From Microbulbifer variabilis ATCC 700307 (lineage in GTDB: Bacteria > Pseudomonadota > Gammaproteobacteria > Pseudomonadales > Cellvibrionaceae), in the NCBI RefSeq assembly GCF_000380565.1, contig NZ_AQYJ01000029.1:682001-746000 (forward strand): a DNA stretch of 64,000 nucleotides, read 5' to 3'. Shown piece after piece: positions 35,311 through 43,573 of this stretch. The notes beneath the pieces are model-generated. The model saw nothing but the letters and a program-made list of their open reading frames with translations, was not told the origin of the DNA and ran no database searches. How positions within the stretch are numbered: position 1 is the first letter of the stretch; each line of letters begins with the position of its first letter. Position numbers and translations under genes: made by a program.

Positions 35311-35760
35311 AACGGAAAATTCCGGGATCTCCGCTTGTCAGTAAGTGGAATAGTCCTATTGTATTTTTCTTTCATATCTATTTAGGGCACTTCTCCCCGC
35401 AAATCAAAGGTTGGCACAATAAGAAAATTATTTAAATAGAGGCTCAAGCGGAGCAAAAACATAGTTTTTCCAGGTATATTAACCTGGCTCCTTCTATTTA
35501 CTAACAAACCCCTTCAGGAACATTCCTGACTCTAGATGCGCGAAAGCTAAGTCGCGTCATGGCTCTGCCGAAGCATTAAAAATGGTCCACAGGCTGTCGC
35601 TAAATAAAGAGGTGGATGGATATCTAAATTTTATATGGTGGTGATATATGACTAAAAAATATTTACATTTTCTTCATTTTGATAAGTTGGATTGATTTTT
35701 ATATTCTTTGTCAGATTTTCATTTTTCGCAGATAGGCCGAAAGTGTTGATAGGTGCTAGA
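35311..35760. other. gene-free stretch
   Basis: About 450 bases without a supported gene, AT-rich with short scattered frames only. Together with the flanking remnants it marks a decayed interval inside the zinc block. Confidence 0.45.
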
Positions 35761-35976
35761 TTATATTTTTTCACGCACTTGCTTAAACCAGTTGAGGACT
35801 TTCTGGTGGTGCTCTTGCCCATATAAGAGAACAAAGCTACGGGTATGGTAGTTATTCTTATCTTGGAGTGCGCTGATACGTTCATCAACAAAGCCTGGTG
35901 TTAGCTCAATACCGCATTCTATCGCAATACAATGCAGCCAAGCATTAAAATCTTCGGGTACTATTGGCTGAGTCAT
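35761..35976 (-). CDS. small hypothetical protein, 71 residues
   Basis: A short soluble protein with AGGAAT at good distance before the ATG. It has balanced composition, with acidic and aromatic residues (EDFNAWLHCIAIECGIEL) and a helical, basic C-terminus (NWFKQVREKI). It is not recognised and no motif is seen. The ribosome site and protein-like composition support a real gene. It lies downstream of the TonB receptor gene on the same strand but beyond a strong terminator. Confidence 0.5.
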   Translation of the reverse strand: MTQPIVPEDFNAWLHCIAIECGIELTPGFVDERISALQDKNNYHTRSFVLLYGQEHHQKVLNWFKQVREKI

Positions 35977-36079
35977 GTTAATTCCTAATTAGACTTTTGG
36001 TAACTGCACGTCCTATGGGTGAATTTATAGAAACGCTAGAATATTTCTTAGTACTTATTGAGTACTACTCATATAAAAG

Positions 36080-36118
36080 AAAAACCACCGGTAATAATCA
36101 TTGCCGATGGTTTTTTTT
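36080..36118 (-). terminator. bidirectional intrinsic terminator after the ZnuD-like receptor gene
   Basis: AAAAACCACCGGTA (36080-36093) pairs with TGCCGATGGTTTTT (36102-36115) with two wobble pairs and an 8-base loop. T-runs lie on both sides. It ends the minus-strand DUF1826/receptor operon (stop at 36141). Confidence 0.8.
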
Positions 36119-36140
36119 GACTGACTAGAGCTTCCCTTAA

Positions 36141-38453
36141 TTAAAACATGCCCCGCAATCCAAGACTAAAGTTCCTCCCGGGGAGTGGAGCAAGTTCTTT
36201 CAGGAAGGATGAATGCACATAGGCTAACTCGTCAGTTAGGTTATTACCCTTGAGGTAGACTGTAAGGTTGTGCGGATTTCCTAGAAAAGTGTACGCAAGC
36301 TCAGTACTCAAAAGTGTGTAAGCAGCGGTGGTAGTTTCCAGTTCTGCGACTTTGGTTTGCTTAAACGCGTGCGTAATCTCAATCCCTGCATCCCACCCAT
36401 TGGAGCTATAATTTAGCATGCCGCCCAGTCGCATGGGTGGGATACGAGGCAAATTACCTCCGTTATCCAGCTTTCCACGAACAGTATCTCCCCACAATGT
36501 CAGTGTGAGAGGCTTGGATAATTGCCAGGCAAATTCAGCTTCTAGACCGTAGAGTGTCGAATCCGCTTGATCGAAAACATAAACCGGCAGTTCGCCATGA
36601 TCATGACTCTCTTCTTCTTCTTCTTCGTGATCGTGTTCTTCAAAGTCTTCGCTGGTGTAGCCCGTATTGCGTTCGTAGTAGAAATTATCTATCTGGTTGT
36701 AGAATAAGTTCAGTACCCAGCCGATATTTCCTGAATGCCTGCGAAAGCTCAGGTCAATGTTGTTGGATACCTCTTCATCAACATTGTTTTCATAGTAAAA
36801 ATAGGGTTCTTCTGTGTCATCATTCAGTTTAAAAAGCGCGCCGACTTCGAAGCTACTGGTGCCGATATGGGGGCCATACGAGAAAAGTTCAGCGGCGCTG
36901 GGGGCCCGTTGTGCGTGGGTAAAAGAGATCCCGGCATTGTAATTGGCGGCGATATCCCAGACCAAGCCAGCAGAAACGCTATAGGGCGTGAAAGCCAGTT
37001 TATCGAGATTTTCTCCTTCCCATTCATCATCGGCAGCTTCAACCGTGACTCTTTCGATACGGGCCCCTAATTGCCATAGGAATTCACCCGTGTGCTTTTC
37101 TTGTATCAGCCCAATTGCTGAGCTTCCTGTTGTGCTCGGCGGGGTGAAGGCCTCTTCACCTATCGCTTCAAAATCTGTAGTTTTGCTCTCCAGGGTTATT
37201 GCGCCGCGCCATCCGGCCCTTTCTTGCAATAATAGGTTGACCCGAGCTTGAAGTGTCTGATTGCTGAATGTTGTGCCGACAGCGTCGTTCTCGATTTCAG
37301 AATGTTCGTAGTCTGTGTATCCAATTCTGGTGTCCAGACCGCTAAACCATATGTTGTCCAGAGACAGTTCACTGACCAGCTGCCATCGGTCCTGTTTCAA
37401 ATCAGAAACTACTTCTTCTTCATGTTCATCATGATGCTCTGATTCATCATCTTCGTGTTCATCAGAGTGACCGTGCCCGGGAATACCATTAACTCGCTCC
37501 AGGCGTCCATAGGCAAGGCCGATAGATCCATTATCTAAAAACCAGTTGCCACCAATATTGAACCCGTTGCTTTCTGAATCGCTGTTCTCTAATACTCCTC
37601 TGGAATGTTCGTCATGGTCGCCCGAGGTGGGAATTTCATAGTCGTCACCTTTGCGCCAGAAACTGTCCACGTGGTATGCCAGCTGGTCATTACCGCCGGT
37701 ATGAGCCAGTGAAGCTTCGCGCTCATTTGCAACAGTATTGCTTCCCAGCGAATAAGCAGTCCTGTTTTCACCAGAGGTGGGTATTCTCTCGTCTACCACA
37801 TTGACTACACCACCGATGGCTCCGGACCCATAAAACAGGGTGGCAGGGCCTCGCAGGATTTCTATCTGCTCTGCGGTAATTGTCTCTGTGGCGACGATAT
37901 GATCTGGGCCAACTCGGGAGGCATCAGCGCTGTCGAGTCCATTTTGGGTAATCAGAACACGGGGGCCGTTGAGCCCCCGGATGATTGGACTACTGGCTAC
38001 TGGTCCAAAGTAGCTGGAATGAACTCCCACTTCATTTTTGAGGGTTTCTCCCAGAGTGGAGGCTTGTTTTCTACGTAGCTCTTCGCCAGCTACTACGGTT
38101 ACAGGTTGTGCCGATTCAATAGTGGAGGCATGTAATGGTGTGGCTGTTACATCGATTTGCTCGATAACGGTGTGTTGCAGGGTAACCATGAGGGGCTCAT
38201 CCTGACCGGCCTTTAGAATTATTGTCTTGTGGCTGTGCCCTGGGGCATTGATGTGGATTTCGCGGAGTTGCGAAGTATTCACCTCAAGTAAAAATCGGCC
38301 CTGGGCATCTGTTTGGGTCTGTTGTCGACTTCCCGCGACTTCAATACTGGCGCCATAGATGGGCTCTCCAGAAGTATCTAATACCTGTCCGGAAATTCCA
38401 TGGGCCAAGTTTGAAAGAGTCATCAGTGCGAAAAGGTTCGCGGTAAGTTTCAT
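36141..38453 (-). CDS. znuD: ZnuD-like TonB-dependent outer-membrane receptor
   Basis: A 770-residue receptor preceded by AGGAATAA, with a signal peptide ending near AHG-ISG. Residues 20-95 form a carboxypeptidase-regulatory-like domain. The plug follows (about 110-225, with LRRKQASTLGETLKNEVGVHS and ILRGPATLFYGSGAIGGVVNVVD), then a 22-strand-type barrel ending in FSLGLRGMF with the terminal Phe. Two loops at about 326-348 and 603-623 are packed with His, Asp and Glu, as in ZnuD receptors, which import zinc. It lies 42 bases downstream of the DUF1826 gene behind the Zur box at 39351. It could also be the uptake route of a zinc-metallophore complex, but that is inference. Confidence 0.88.
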   Translation of the reverse strand: MKLTANLFALMTLSNLAHGISGQVLDTSGEPIYGASIEVAGSRQQTQTDAQGRFLLEVNTSQLREIHINAPGHSHKTIILKAGQDEPLMVTLQHTVIEQIDVTATPLHASTIESAQPVTVVAGEELRRKQASTLGETLKNEVGVHSSYFGPVASSPIIRGLNGPRVLITQNGLDSADASRVGPDHIVATETITAEQIEILRGPATLFYGSGAIGGVVNVVDERIPTSGENRTAYSLGSNTVANEREASLAHTGGNDQLAYHVDSFWRKGDDYEIPTSGDHDEHSRGVLENSDSESNGFNIGGNWFLDNGSIGLAYGRLERVNGIPGHGHSDEHEDDESEHHDEHEEEVVSDLKQDRWQLVSELSLDNIWFSGLDTRIGYTDYEHSEIENDAVGTTFSNQTLQARVNLLLQERAGWRGAITLESKTTDFEAIGEEAFTPPSTTGSSAIGLIQEKHTGEFLWQLGARIERVTVEAADDEWEGENLDKLAFTPYSVSAGLVWDIAANYNAGISFTHAQRAPSAAELFSYGPHIGTSSFEVGALFKLNDDTEEPYFYYENNVDEEVSNNIDLSFRRHSGNIGWVLNLFYNQIDNFYYERNTGYTSEDFEEHDHEEEEEESHDHGELPVYVFDQADSTLYGLEAEFAWQLSKPLTLTLWGDTVRGKLDNGGNLPRIPPMRLGGMLNYSSNGWDAGIEITHAFKQTKVAELETTTAAYTLLSTELAYTFLGNPHNLTVYLKGNNLTDELAYVHSSFLKELAPLPGRNFSLGLRGMF

Positions 38454-38495
38454 GAGTTATTCCTAATAGAATTTTTACGTCCCAGTAAGCGCTCG

Positions 38496-39218
38496 TCATT
38501 CGTCGGCGGATCCGAAATCGAATGTGAGTAGCAGTCGCAGTTGGCCGGGCTCGACACTCGGCGAGCGGTGGATTAGACCGGCCCCTTCATTGCCCTCCCA
38601 GAGTTCGCCTTTGAGAAGGGCAACCGAGCCGCATGCCAGGTGATTGATGGAAGTTGGAGGGAATTCCTGGTTAGCCTTTAAGTCGAGCGTATTTGGGTCA
38701 ATAGAGTCTGGTGCCAGCCACTCAGTCCCCGTGCCTAAATAAGTCGTAATCAATCGGCAGGGCACCCGATCTACATGAAACTTGGGGCACATTGCACCGC
38801 TCAGGGTTGTTAAACGAATACCGACTCCGCTTAGCTCAAATAGGTAACTGAACATATCTGCCAGTAACTGGATGTCAGCACACAAGTGCGGGTAGGGACC
38901 AAGCTCTGGCAATGCTTCACCGAGACGCTCGATCTTGGCGGTAGGTAATAGAATCCTACGGTTGGGATGGACACCACTATTTAAGAGGGAGCGGCAATCA
39001 CTGGCTATGCTACTGGACAGTTCTCGTTGCCAGATGGCCATATTGATATCAGCTTGGAAAATATCTGCTAAAACTTCTCCATTACCTGCAGATACGGCCC
39101 GACGGGTATTTGGCAGGTCTGCCACTGACAGTCCTTCCTCTTTCGGAGCCAGTTCAGCACTTGGAGCTTGTGTGATAAGTGTCTCATGGCTTCTTTCTGT
39201 AAAGTCAGTCAGGCTCAA
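38496..39218 (-). CDS. DUF1826-family protein
   Basis: About 240 residues. I place the start at the TTG at 39218, six bases after GGAG; another TTG at 39230 is possible. The protein has a globular fold with WQRELSSSIASDCRSLL, MCPKFHVDRVPCRLITTYLGTGTEWLAPDSID and the final LIHRSPSVEPGQLRLLLTFDFG. DUF1826 proteins are standard members of Zur regulons, often beside COG0523 genes; the His/Asp/Cys arrangement suggests a cupin-like metal site. It is the first gene of the minus-strand unit with the ZnuD-like receptor and follows the Zur box at 39351. Biochemical role unknown. Confidence 0.83.
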   Translation of the reverse strand: MSLTDFTERSHETLITQAPSAELAPKEEGLSVADLPNTRRAVSAGNGEVLADIFQADINMAIWQRELSSSIASDCRSLLNSGVHPNRRILLPTAKIERLGEALPELGPYPHLCADIQLLADMFSYLFELSGVGIRLTTLSGAMCPKFHVDRVPCRLITTYLGTGTEWLAPDSIDPNTLDLKANQEFPPTSINHLACGSVALLKGELWEGNEGAGLIHRSPSVEPGQLRLLLTFDFGSADE

Positions 39219-39350
39219 GCTAATCTCCAATTAAGTAACTTCGGCTAATAAATACTATTTTCAGAGGCTTTAATTGCTTTGCTCTCTGCTATGGCGGGCG
39301 GTGCAATACCTAAATTCCTCACTCGGACTACCCACTCCTCAATGTAGGCT

Positions 39351-39367
39351 ATGATATAACATATCAT
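39351..39367. promoter_or_regulatory. Zur box before the DUF1826/ZnuD-like operon
   Basis: ATGATATAACATATCAT, identical in all 17 bases to the box at 28394. Read on the minus strand it overlaps a well-spaced promoter (TTGCCA, 17 bases, TATGAT), about 120 bases before the DUF1826 start. Binding would block the -10 element. Confidence 0.82.
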
Positions 39368-39599
39368 ATTGAGAATGGTCGGCCTTGGCAACCTCCAACA
39401 TTGGGGTGAATCAATCTTGAAGACCGAATTCATCGGGAGTTCTGATAGCTGGAGGGAACCTTGGTGAGGCGTATTGACCACTGCCTGGCGCAAGTAGATT
39501 ATTCGGCGATGTTCTTTTTAGCTGCAAAACCGTTTATCGCAGATTTCTTTCTTGCTGTCGTCGTAATTCACATTTTGCTCAGATTTGATTGGATCAAAA

Positions 39600-39614
39600 T
39601 GATACAGTGTATCA
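39600..39614. promoter_or_regulatory. perfect palindrome upstream of the S46 peptidase (possible weak Zur site)
   Basis: TGATACAGTGTATCA is a perfect 7-1-7 palindrome flanked by A/T, about 235 bases before the S46 start. It shares the TGATA and TATCA half-sites of the local Zur boxes but not the central TATA steps. It may be a variant Zur operator or the site of another dimeric regulator. Confidence 0.4.
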
Positions 39615-39848
39615 ATTGTGTATTTATGGTTTATCCCACTTGAGTGGAGGAGCCAGGGAAATAATGGCAATGATTGGCAGGATTTAGCTAGGGGTGCAGC
39701 TTCGTGCCGGCCTGCAGCCGGGGAGGGTGTGTTAAGCTGTCAGCCTGCCGTGTTTATGAGTGAATTTTCGGTGTACCGGAAAAGACAGGGTTAGCGTTGG
39801 GAAGTACCCAAAATTAACCTGTTATTTTTTAAATATTGCTGAGTAAAT

Positions 39849-42074
39849 ATGAAAATCAATAATTCTATTGTTTACGGGGTTGCAACTGCTGCATTATTTG
39901 CTGGAGCGAGTTGCGCCAGCCTCGCCGCAGAGAAAGAGAGTGTTTCGACTGAAGGCATGTGGCAACCTCACCAGTTGCCTGAGCTGTCCAAAGAGCTTCG
40001 GACTCATGGCCTGGAGCTGGACCCAGCCAGCATGACCAAGCTTACCGAATTTCCAATGAACGCGGTGATCAGCCTGGGGGGATGTTCCGCTTCCTTTGTC
40101 TCTCCCACGGGATTGGTGATTACCAACCACCACTGCGCCTACGGTTCAATTTCATACAATTCAACTGAATCCAAGGATTTACTGGCTGAAGGTTTCCTGG
40201 CCGGAGATTTGTCTGAAGAGCTGCCTGCTGCACCGGGCTCCCGCGTCTACGTCACCGTTGCAATGAACGAAGTAACGGACAAGGTTAACGAACGCCTGAC
40301 AGATGAGATGGATGGTGCTGCACGTTTTGCCGCTATCGAAGAAGCGGAGAAGGCGCTGGTTTCCGAGTGTGAAAAAGATCCGGGCCATCGTTGTGAGGTC
40401 TATAGCTACTACGGCGGTTTGAACTACTACCTGGTTAAGCAGCTGGAAATCCGCGATGTGCGCTTGGTTCATGCGCCGGCGTCTTCGATTGGCAAATTCG
40501 GCGGCGATATCGATAACTGGATGTGGCCTCGCCATACCGGCGATTACGCTTTCTACCGCGCCTATGTTGGCAAAGATGGTAAACCGGCTGATTATTCCAA
40601 AGATAATGTCCCTTACGTTCCCAAGCACTATTTGCCTGTAGCGGCAAAAGGGCCTAAAGAAGGTGATTTCGTGATGGTTGCCGGTTATCCGGGGCGTACC
40701 AACCGTTATCGCACTGCCCAGGAAGTGGAAAGCAACTTCAACTGGTATTACCCAAACATGCAGCGGGTACTGGGTGAATGGTCGGAAACGATTGGTGCGG
40801 CAACTGCCGACAATAAAGATGCAGAGTTAAAGTATGCAAGCCTCGTGGCAGGTTTGAATAATTACTCTAAAAACTTTACCGGTATGATGGAGGGTTACCA
40901 GCGCAGTGATCTATTGCAGCGTAAAGAAAAGCTGGAAAAAGATTTGCTAGCTTGGGTGGATTCAGACAAGGCCCGCGAGAAAAAATACCAGTCGACGATC
41001 GATGATCTTGAGGCGCTGGTTGTAGAAAAAGAATCAACCCGTGAACAGGACCTGGCCATCGATTATATGGATCGTTCAGCCATGCTGGGTGCCGCGAGCA
41101 AACTGTATCGATTGGCCAAAGAGAACGAAAAACCCGATGTTGAGCGCAAGCCGGGTTATCAGGAACGGGATCTAACCCGATTCAAAGAGGGCATGCGTCG
41201 TATAGAGCGCAGCTATCACCCATCAGTCGACAAACAGATCTGGCTTTACTTCCTGGACCGTTACCAGGCGCTCCCGAAGGAGCAGCGTATAGCCAGCTTT
41301 GATCGTTACTTGAATATCGGCAAAGGCAATACTGACCTAGAGGCAACTCTCGACAAAATGTATAAGGAAACAGAGCTTTCCGATGTCGAGGTACGTGAAG
41401 CGTGGATCGGTAAAAAGCCTGAAGACTTCAAAGAGAGCAAGGATCCGTTTATCCAGCTGGCAGTGGCAATGTACGATGATATGCTTGCCCGTGAAGAACA
41501 TGAGGAATCCATGAAAGGGCGTTTCGCCCAATTGCGCCCACAGTATATGGAGATGCTGATAGATTATTACCACTCCTTAGGTAAGCCGGTCTACCCGGAT
41601 GCAAATAGCTCTCTTCGCGTGACTTATGGCCTGGTTAAAGGCTATGAGCCACCAGCTGGAACAATTAAAGAGGCAGCAGATGGTAATGACGGTAAACAAG
41701 GCTTTGTACCTTTTACAACATTGCGTGGTATTAAGGCAAAGTATACCGGCGAGGACCCCTTTGATGCCCCCAAAGCTTTGATGGAAGCGATCGATAAGAA
41801 GAACTATGGCCGTTACTATGAAAAGCAGCTGGATTCAGTACCGGTTAATTTCCTAAGTACCGTAGATATTACGGGCGGTAACTCAGGATCTCCGACAATG
41901 AATGGTCGCGGTGAGTTGGTGGGAGTCGTATTTGACGGAACCTACGATAGCATCAATGCTGATTGGGACTTCACTGATAGTACCCGGGCGATTCATGTCG
42001 ATATCGCTTATATTCTCTGGGTAATGGAGAATATTGACGGGGCCGGATACTTGGTTCGGGAGATGGGCCAGTAG
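39849..42074 (+). CDS. S46-family dipeptidyl-peptidase (DPP7/DPP11 type)
   Basis: A 741-residue exported peptidase with a signal peptide ending near SLAA-EKE. The chymotrypsin-like core is visible: His in ITNHHCAYG at about 93, and the nucleophile Ser about 679 in TGGNSGSPTMNG, with a long helical insert between, as in S46 enzymes. Family members remove dipeptides from peptide N-termini in the periplasm of asaccharolytic and marine bacteria. Specificity is set by a residue near the Ser (Gly in DPP7, Arg in DPP11) that I cannot place with certainty. It is a serine, not a zinc, enzyme, so its place in the zinc block may be coincidental. It ends at a strong hairpin. Confidence 0.9.
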   Translation: MKINNSIVYGVATAALFAGASCASLAAEKESVSTEGMWQPHQLPELSKELRTHGLELDPASMTKLTEFPMNAVISLGGCSASFVSPTGLVITNHHCAYGSISYNSTESKDLLAEGFLAGDLSEELPAAPGSRVYVTVAMNEVTDKVNERLTDEMDGAARFAAIEEAEKALVSECEKDPGHRCEVYSYYGGLNYYLVKQLEIRDVRLVHAPASSIGKFGGDIDNWMWPRHTGDYAFYRAYVGKDGKPADYSKDNVPYVPKHYLPVAAKGPKEGDFVMVAGYPGRTNRYRTAQEVESNFNWYYPNMQRVLGEWSETIGAATADNKDAELKYASLVAGLNNYSKNFTGMMEGYQRSDLLQRKEKLEKDLLAWVDSDKAREKKYQSTIDDLEALVVEKESTREQDLAIDYMDRSAMLGAASKLYRLAKENEKPDVERKPGYQERDLTRFKEGMRRIERSYHPSVDKQIWLYFLDRYQALPKEQRIASFDRYLNIGKGNTDLEATLDKMYKETELSDVEVREAWIGKKPEDFKESKDPFIQLAVAMYDDMLAREEHEESMKGRFAQLRPQYMEMLIDYYHSLGKPVYPDANSSLRVTYGLVKGYEPPAGTIKEAADGNDGKQGFVPFTTLRGIKAKYTGEDPFDAPKALMEAIDKKNYGRYYEKQLDSVPVNFLSTVDITGGNSGSPTMNGRGELVGVVFDGTYDSINADWDFTDSTRAIHVDIAYILWVMENIDGAGYLVREMGQ

Positions 42075-42091
42075 CCGACTATAGTTGAGTT

Positions 42092-42127
42092 AACGTCCTC
42101 AAGTGAGCAATGCTCACTGAGGGCGTT
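42092..42127. terminator. hairpin between convergent S46 and DUF3299 genes
   Basis: AACGTCCTCAAGTGAGC (42092-42108) and GCTCACTGAGGGCGTT (42112-42127) form a near-complete stem with one wobble pair and one bulged A around AAT. Its right arm touches the DUF3299 stop codon. It probably stops transcription from both directions. Confidence 0.65.
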
Positions 42128-42749
42128 ATTCTTTGTAGGGTTGAATGTTATCCACTTCCATACTGTAAGCCGCAGTACCGAACTCACTCTCCATTTTTAG
42201 TGTTCTTAGTTTCCCTTCTATAGAGAAAGGCTCGTACAGAGCCTCAATTTGAACTCCCTCAGGAAAACGGCCATGGATAACCTGGTTTGGCGGTGGGGGT
42301 GGCAGATGAATACAGGCTCCGAAATAGGGCACAAAAAGGAAACGGGAAATCGTTAATTCGTCATTAAATTCAATCGGGACGATAAATCCAGCAATACGTA
42401 TCTGTTGATTGTCGAACTCTGGTTTTATTCGAGTGGAAGTCAAAGCGGCTTGGTAACGGCTTTCATTTTCAGTCGTAGTGGTAATAGCTGATGTGTTAGG
42501 CATTGAGTCGGCAGCCGAGCCTTCAACAATATCATCTATGTATTCTGGTGGGTTGAGTAACGCATCCAGGTCATCTTTCGGGATTAACTCTTCCCAGCTG
42601 ACTTCGCGATAATTGATACTTACTTGTTTGACTTGAGTATGTTCTGCAACTGGGGGCGAAACTGGACGAGTTTCAATTCGACTGTCACAGGCAGCAGCGA
42701 GTAGTGCGGTGGTCAGGGTGCAGGCTGCCGAAAGGGGAGTTCTGTTCAT
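42126..42749 (-). CDS. DUF3299 lipoprotein
   Basis: A 207-residue lipoprotein (lipobox LLAAAC, Cys about 21). The conserved DUF3299 part covers residues about 110-205, with QIRIAGFIVPIEF, SRFLFVPYFGACIHLPPPPPNQ and the closing TLKMESEFGTAAYSMEV. The Cys and His in FGACIHLPPP are the family's likely metal or redox site. DUF3299 genes sit next to ABC transporter genes in Zur-regulated units of Pseudomonas (the PA4063-PA4066 type). It is divergent from the ABC ATPase gene here, sharing the Zur box at 42775. I infer a periplasmic partner of that transporter, either anchored in the membrane or facing it. Confidence 0.85.
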   Translation of the reverse strand: MNRTPLSAACTLTTALLAAACDSRIETRPVSPPVAEHTQVKQVSINYREVSWEELIPKDDLDALLNPPEYIDDIVEGSAADSMPNTSAITTTTENESRYQAALTSTRIKPEFDNQQIRIAGFIVPIEFNDELTISRFLFVPYFGACIHLPPPPPNQVIHGRFPEGVQIEALYEPFSIEGKLRTLKMESEFGTAAYSMEVDNIQPYKE

Positions 42750-42774
42750 GGCTCGGATTTATTTACTATATAAA

Positions 42775-42791
42775 ATGATGTGATATATCAT
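42775..42791. promoter_or_regulatory. Zur box in the divergent DUF3299 / ABC transporter promoter
   Basis: ATGATGTGATATATCAT agrees with the box at 28394 at 14 of 17 positions and keeps both ATGAT/ATCAT half-sites. It lies 26 bases before the DUF3299 start and 45 bases before the ABC ATPase start at 42836, so it could control both directions. Confidence 0.72.
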
Positions 42792-42835
42792 TATATATCT
42801 GTTTGCAAAAATCCATGCTGCAAATGAGGTGCAAG

Positions 42836-43573
42836 ATGAATGCCTTCACTACAAGACCTCAACTTGCTATTGAGGTGGAGCAGTTGCGCTTCGCTTATCG
42901 TAAAGGCCCGGCGGTTTTAGAAGTCCCCTATTGGTCGCTACCAGTGGGGGAGCAGGTGTTTTTACGCGGCCGCTCCGGTAGTGGCAAGTCAACGCTGCTG
43001 AACCTCCTGGCAGGCATTCTGGTTACAAAATCGGGGAGCCAAAAGGTTCTAGGCCAATCGTTGGGTGAACTGAGTGAGCGCAAGCGGGACCGTTTCAGGG
43101 CAAAACACATTGGAGTTGTATTTCAGCGATTTAACTTGATTCCCTATTTGAGTGTGGAGGACAACATTCGTGTCGCCACCCACTTCGCTGGTTTCCGGGG
43201 CGATTTTCGAGGCAGGGTTAGGGAGTTGCTAGGGGGGCTGTGTTTGGGAGAAGAGGTTTTACCCAAGAAAGTGGTCCACTTGAGTGTCGGGCAGCAACAG
43301 AGAGTGGCAATTGTGCGGGCATTGATCAATGAACCGGAATTGTTACTGGTTGATGAGCCTACATCAGCTTTAGACCCCGAAGCGAGAGATGCATTTGTGC
43401 AGCTGTTGATGAATGCTTGTGAGCAAAAGAAATGCACACTGGTTTTTGTCAGTCACGATAGCTCCCTGGAACGACACTTCCCTTTGGTTGCGGATATGCG
43501 CGAAATAAATATTGCCTGGAAACTCAGGCCCGATTGGGATACTGCACCGGAGGCGTTGGCCGATGTTTATTAA
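42836..43573 (+). CDS. ABC transporter ATP-binding protein (LolD/MacB-like)
   Basis: About 245 residues from the ATG at 42836, chosen for GAGGTG just upstream; an earlier TTG at 42803 is possible. It shows Walker A GRSGSGKST, the Q-loop VFQRFNLIPY, the signature LSVGQQQRVAI and Walker B LLLVDEPTSALD, with a His-switch in FVSHD. The family pairs with FtsX-type permeases (lipoprotein release or MacB-type mechanotransmission) rather than with classic importers. The permease overlaps by 11 bases. Relatives PA4064/PA4065 are zinc-repressed in Pseudomonas. The exact substrate is unknown. Confidence 0.88.
   Translation: MNAFTTRPQLAIEVEQLRFAYRKGPAVLEVPYWSLPVGEQVFLRGRSGSGKSTLLNLLAGILVTKSGSQKVLGQSLGELSERKRDRFRAKHIGVVFQRFNLIPYLSVEDNIRVATHFAGFRGDFRGRVRELLGGLCLGEEVLPKKVVHLSVGQQQRVAIVRALINEPELLLVDEPTSALDPEARDAFVQLLMNACEQKKCTLVFVSHDSSLERHFPLVADMREINIAWKLRPDWDTAPEALADVY

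Noticed and set aside
39245-39493. 82-residue minus-strand frame between DUF1826 and the S46 gene
   Set aside because: It contains the Zur box and the promoter of the DUF1826 operon, lacks a ribosome site and has no protein-family look.
39461-39643. 60-residue plus-strand frame upstream of the S46 gene
   Set aside because: It overlaps the palindrome at 39600, starts with GTG without a ribosome site, and its composition is not convincing.
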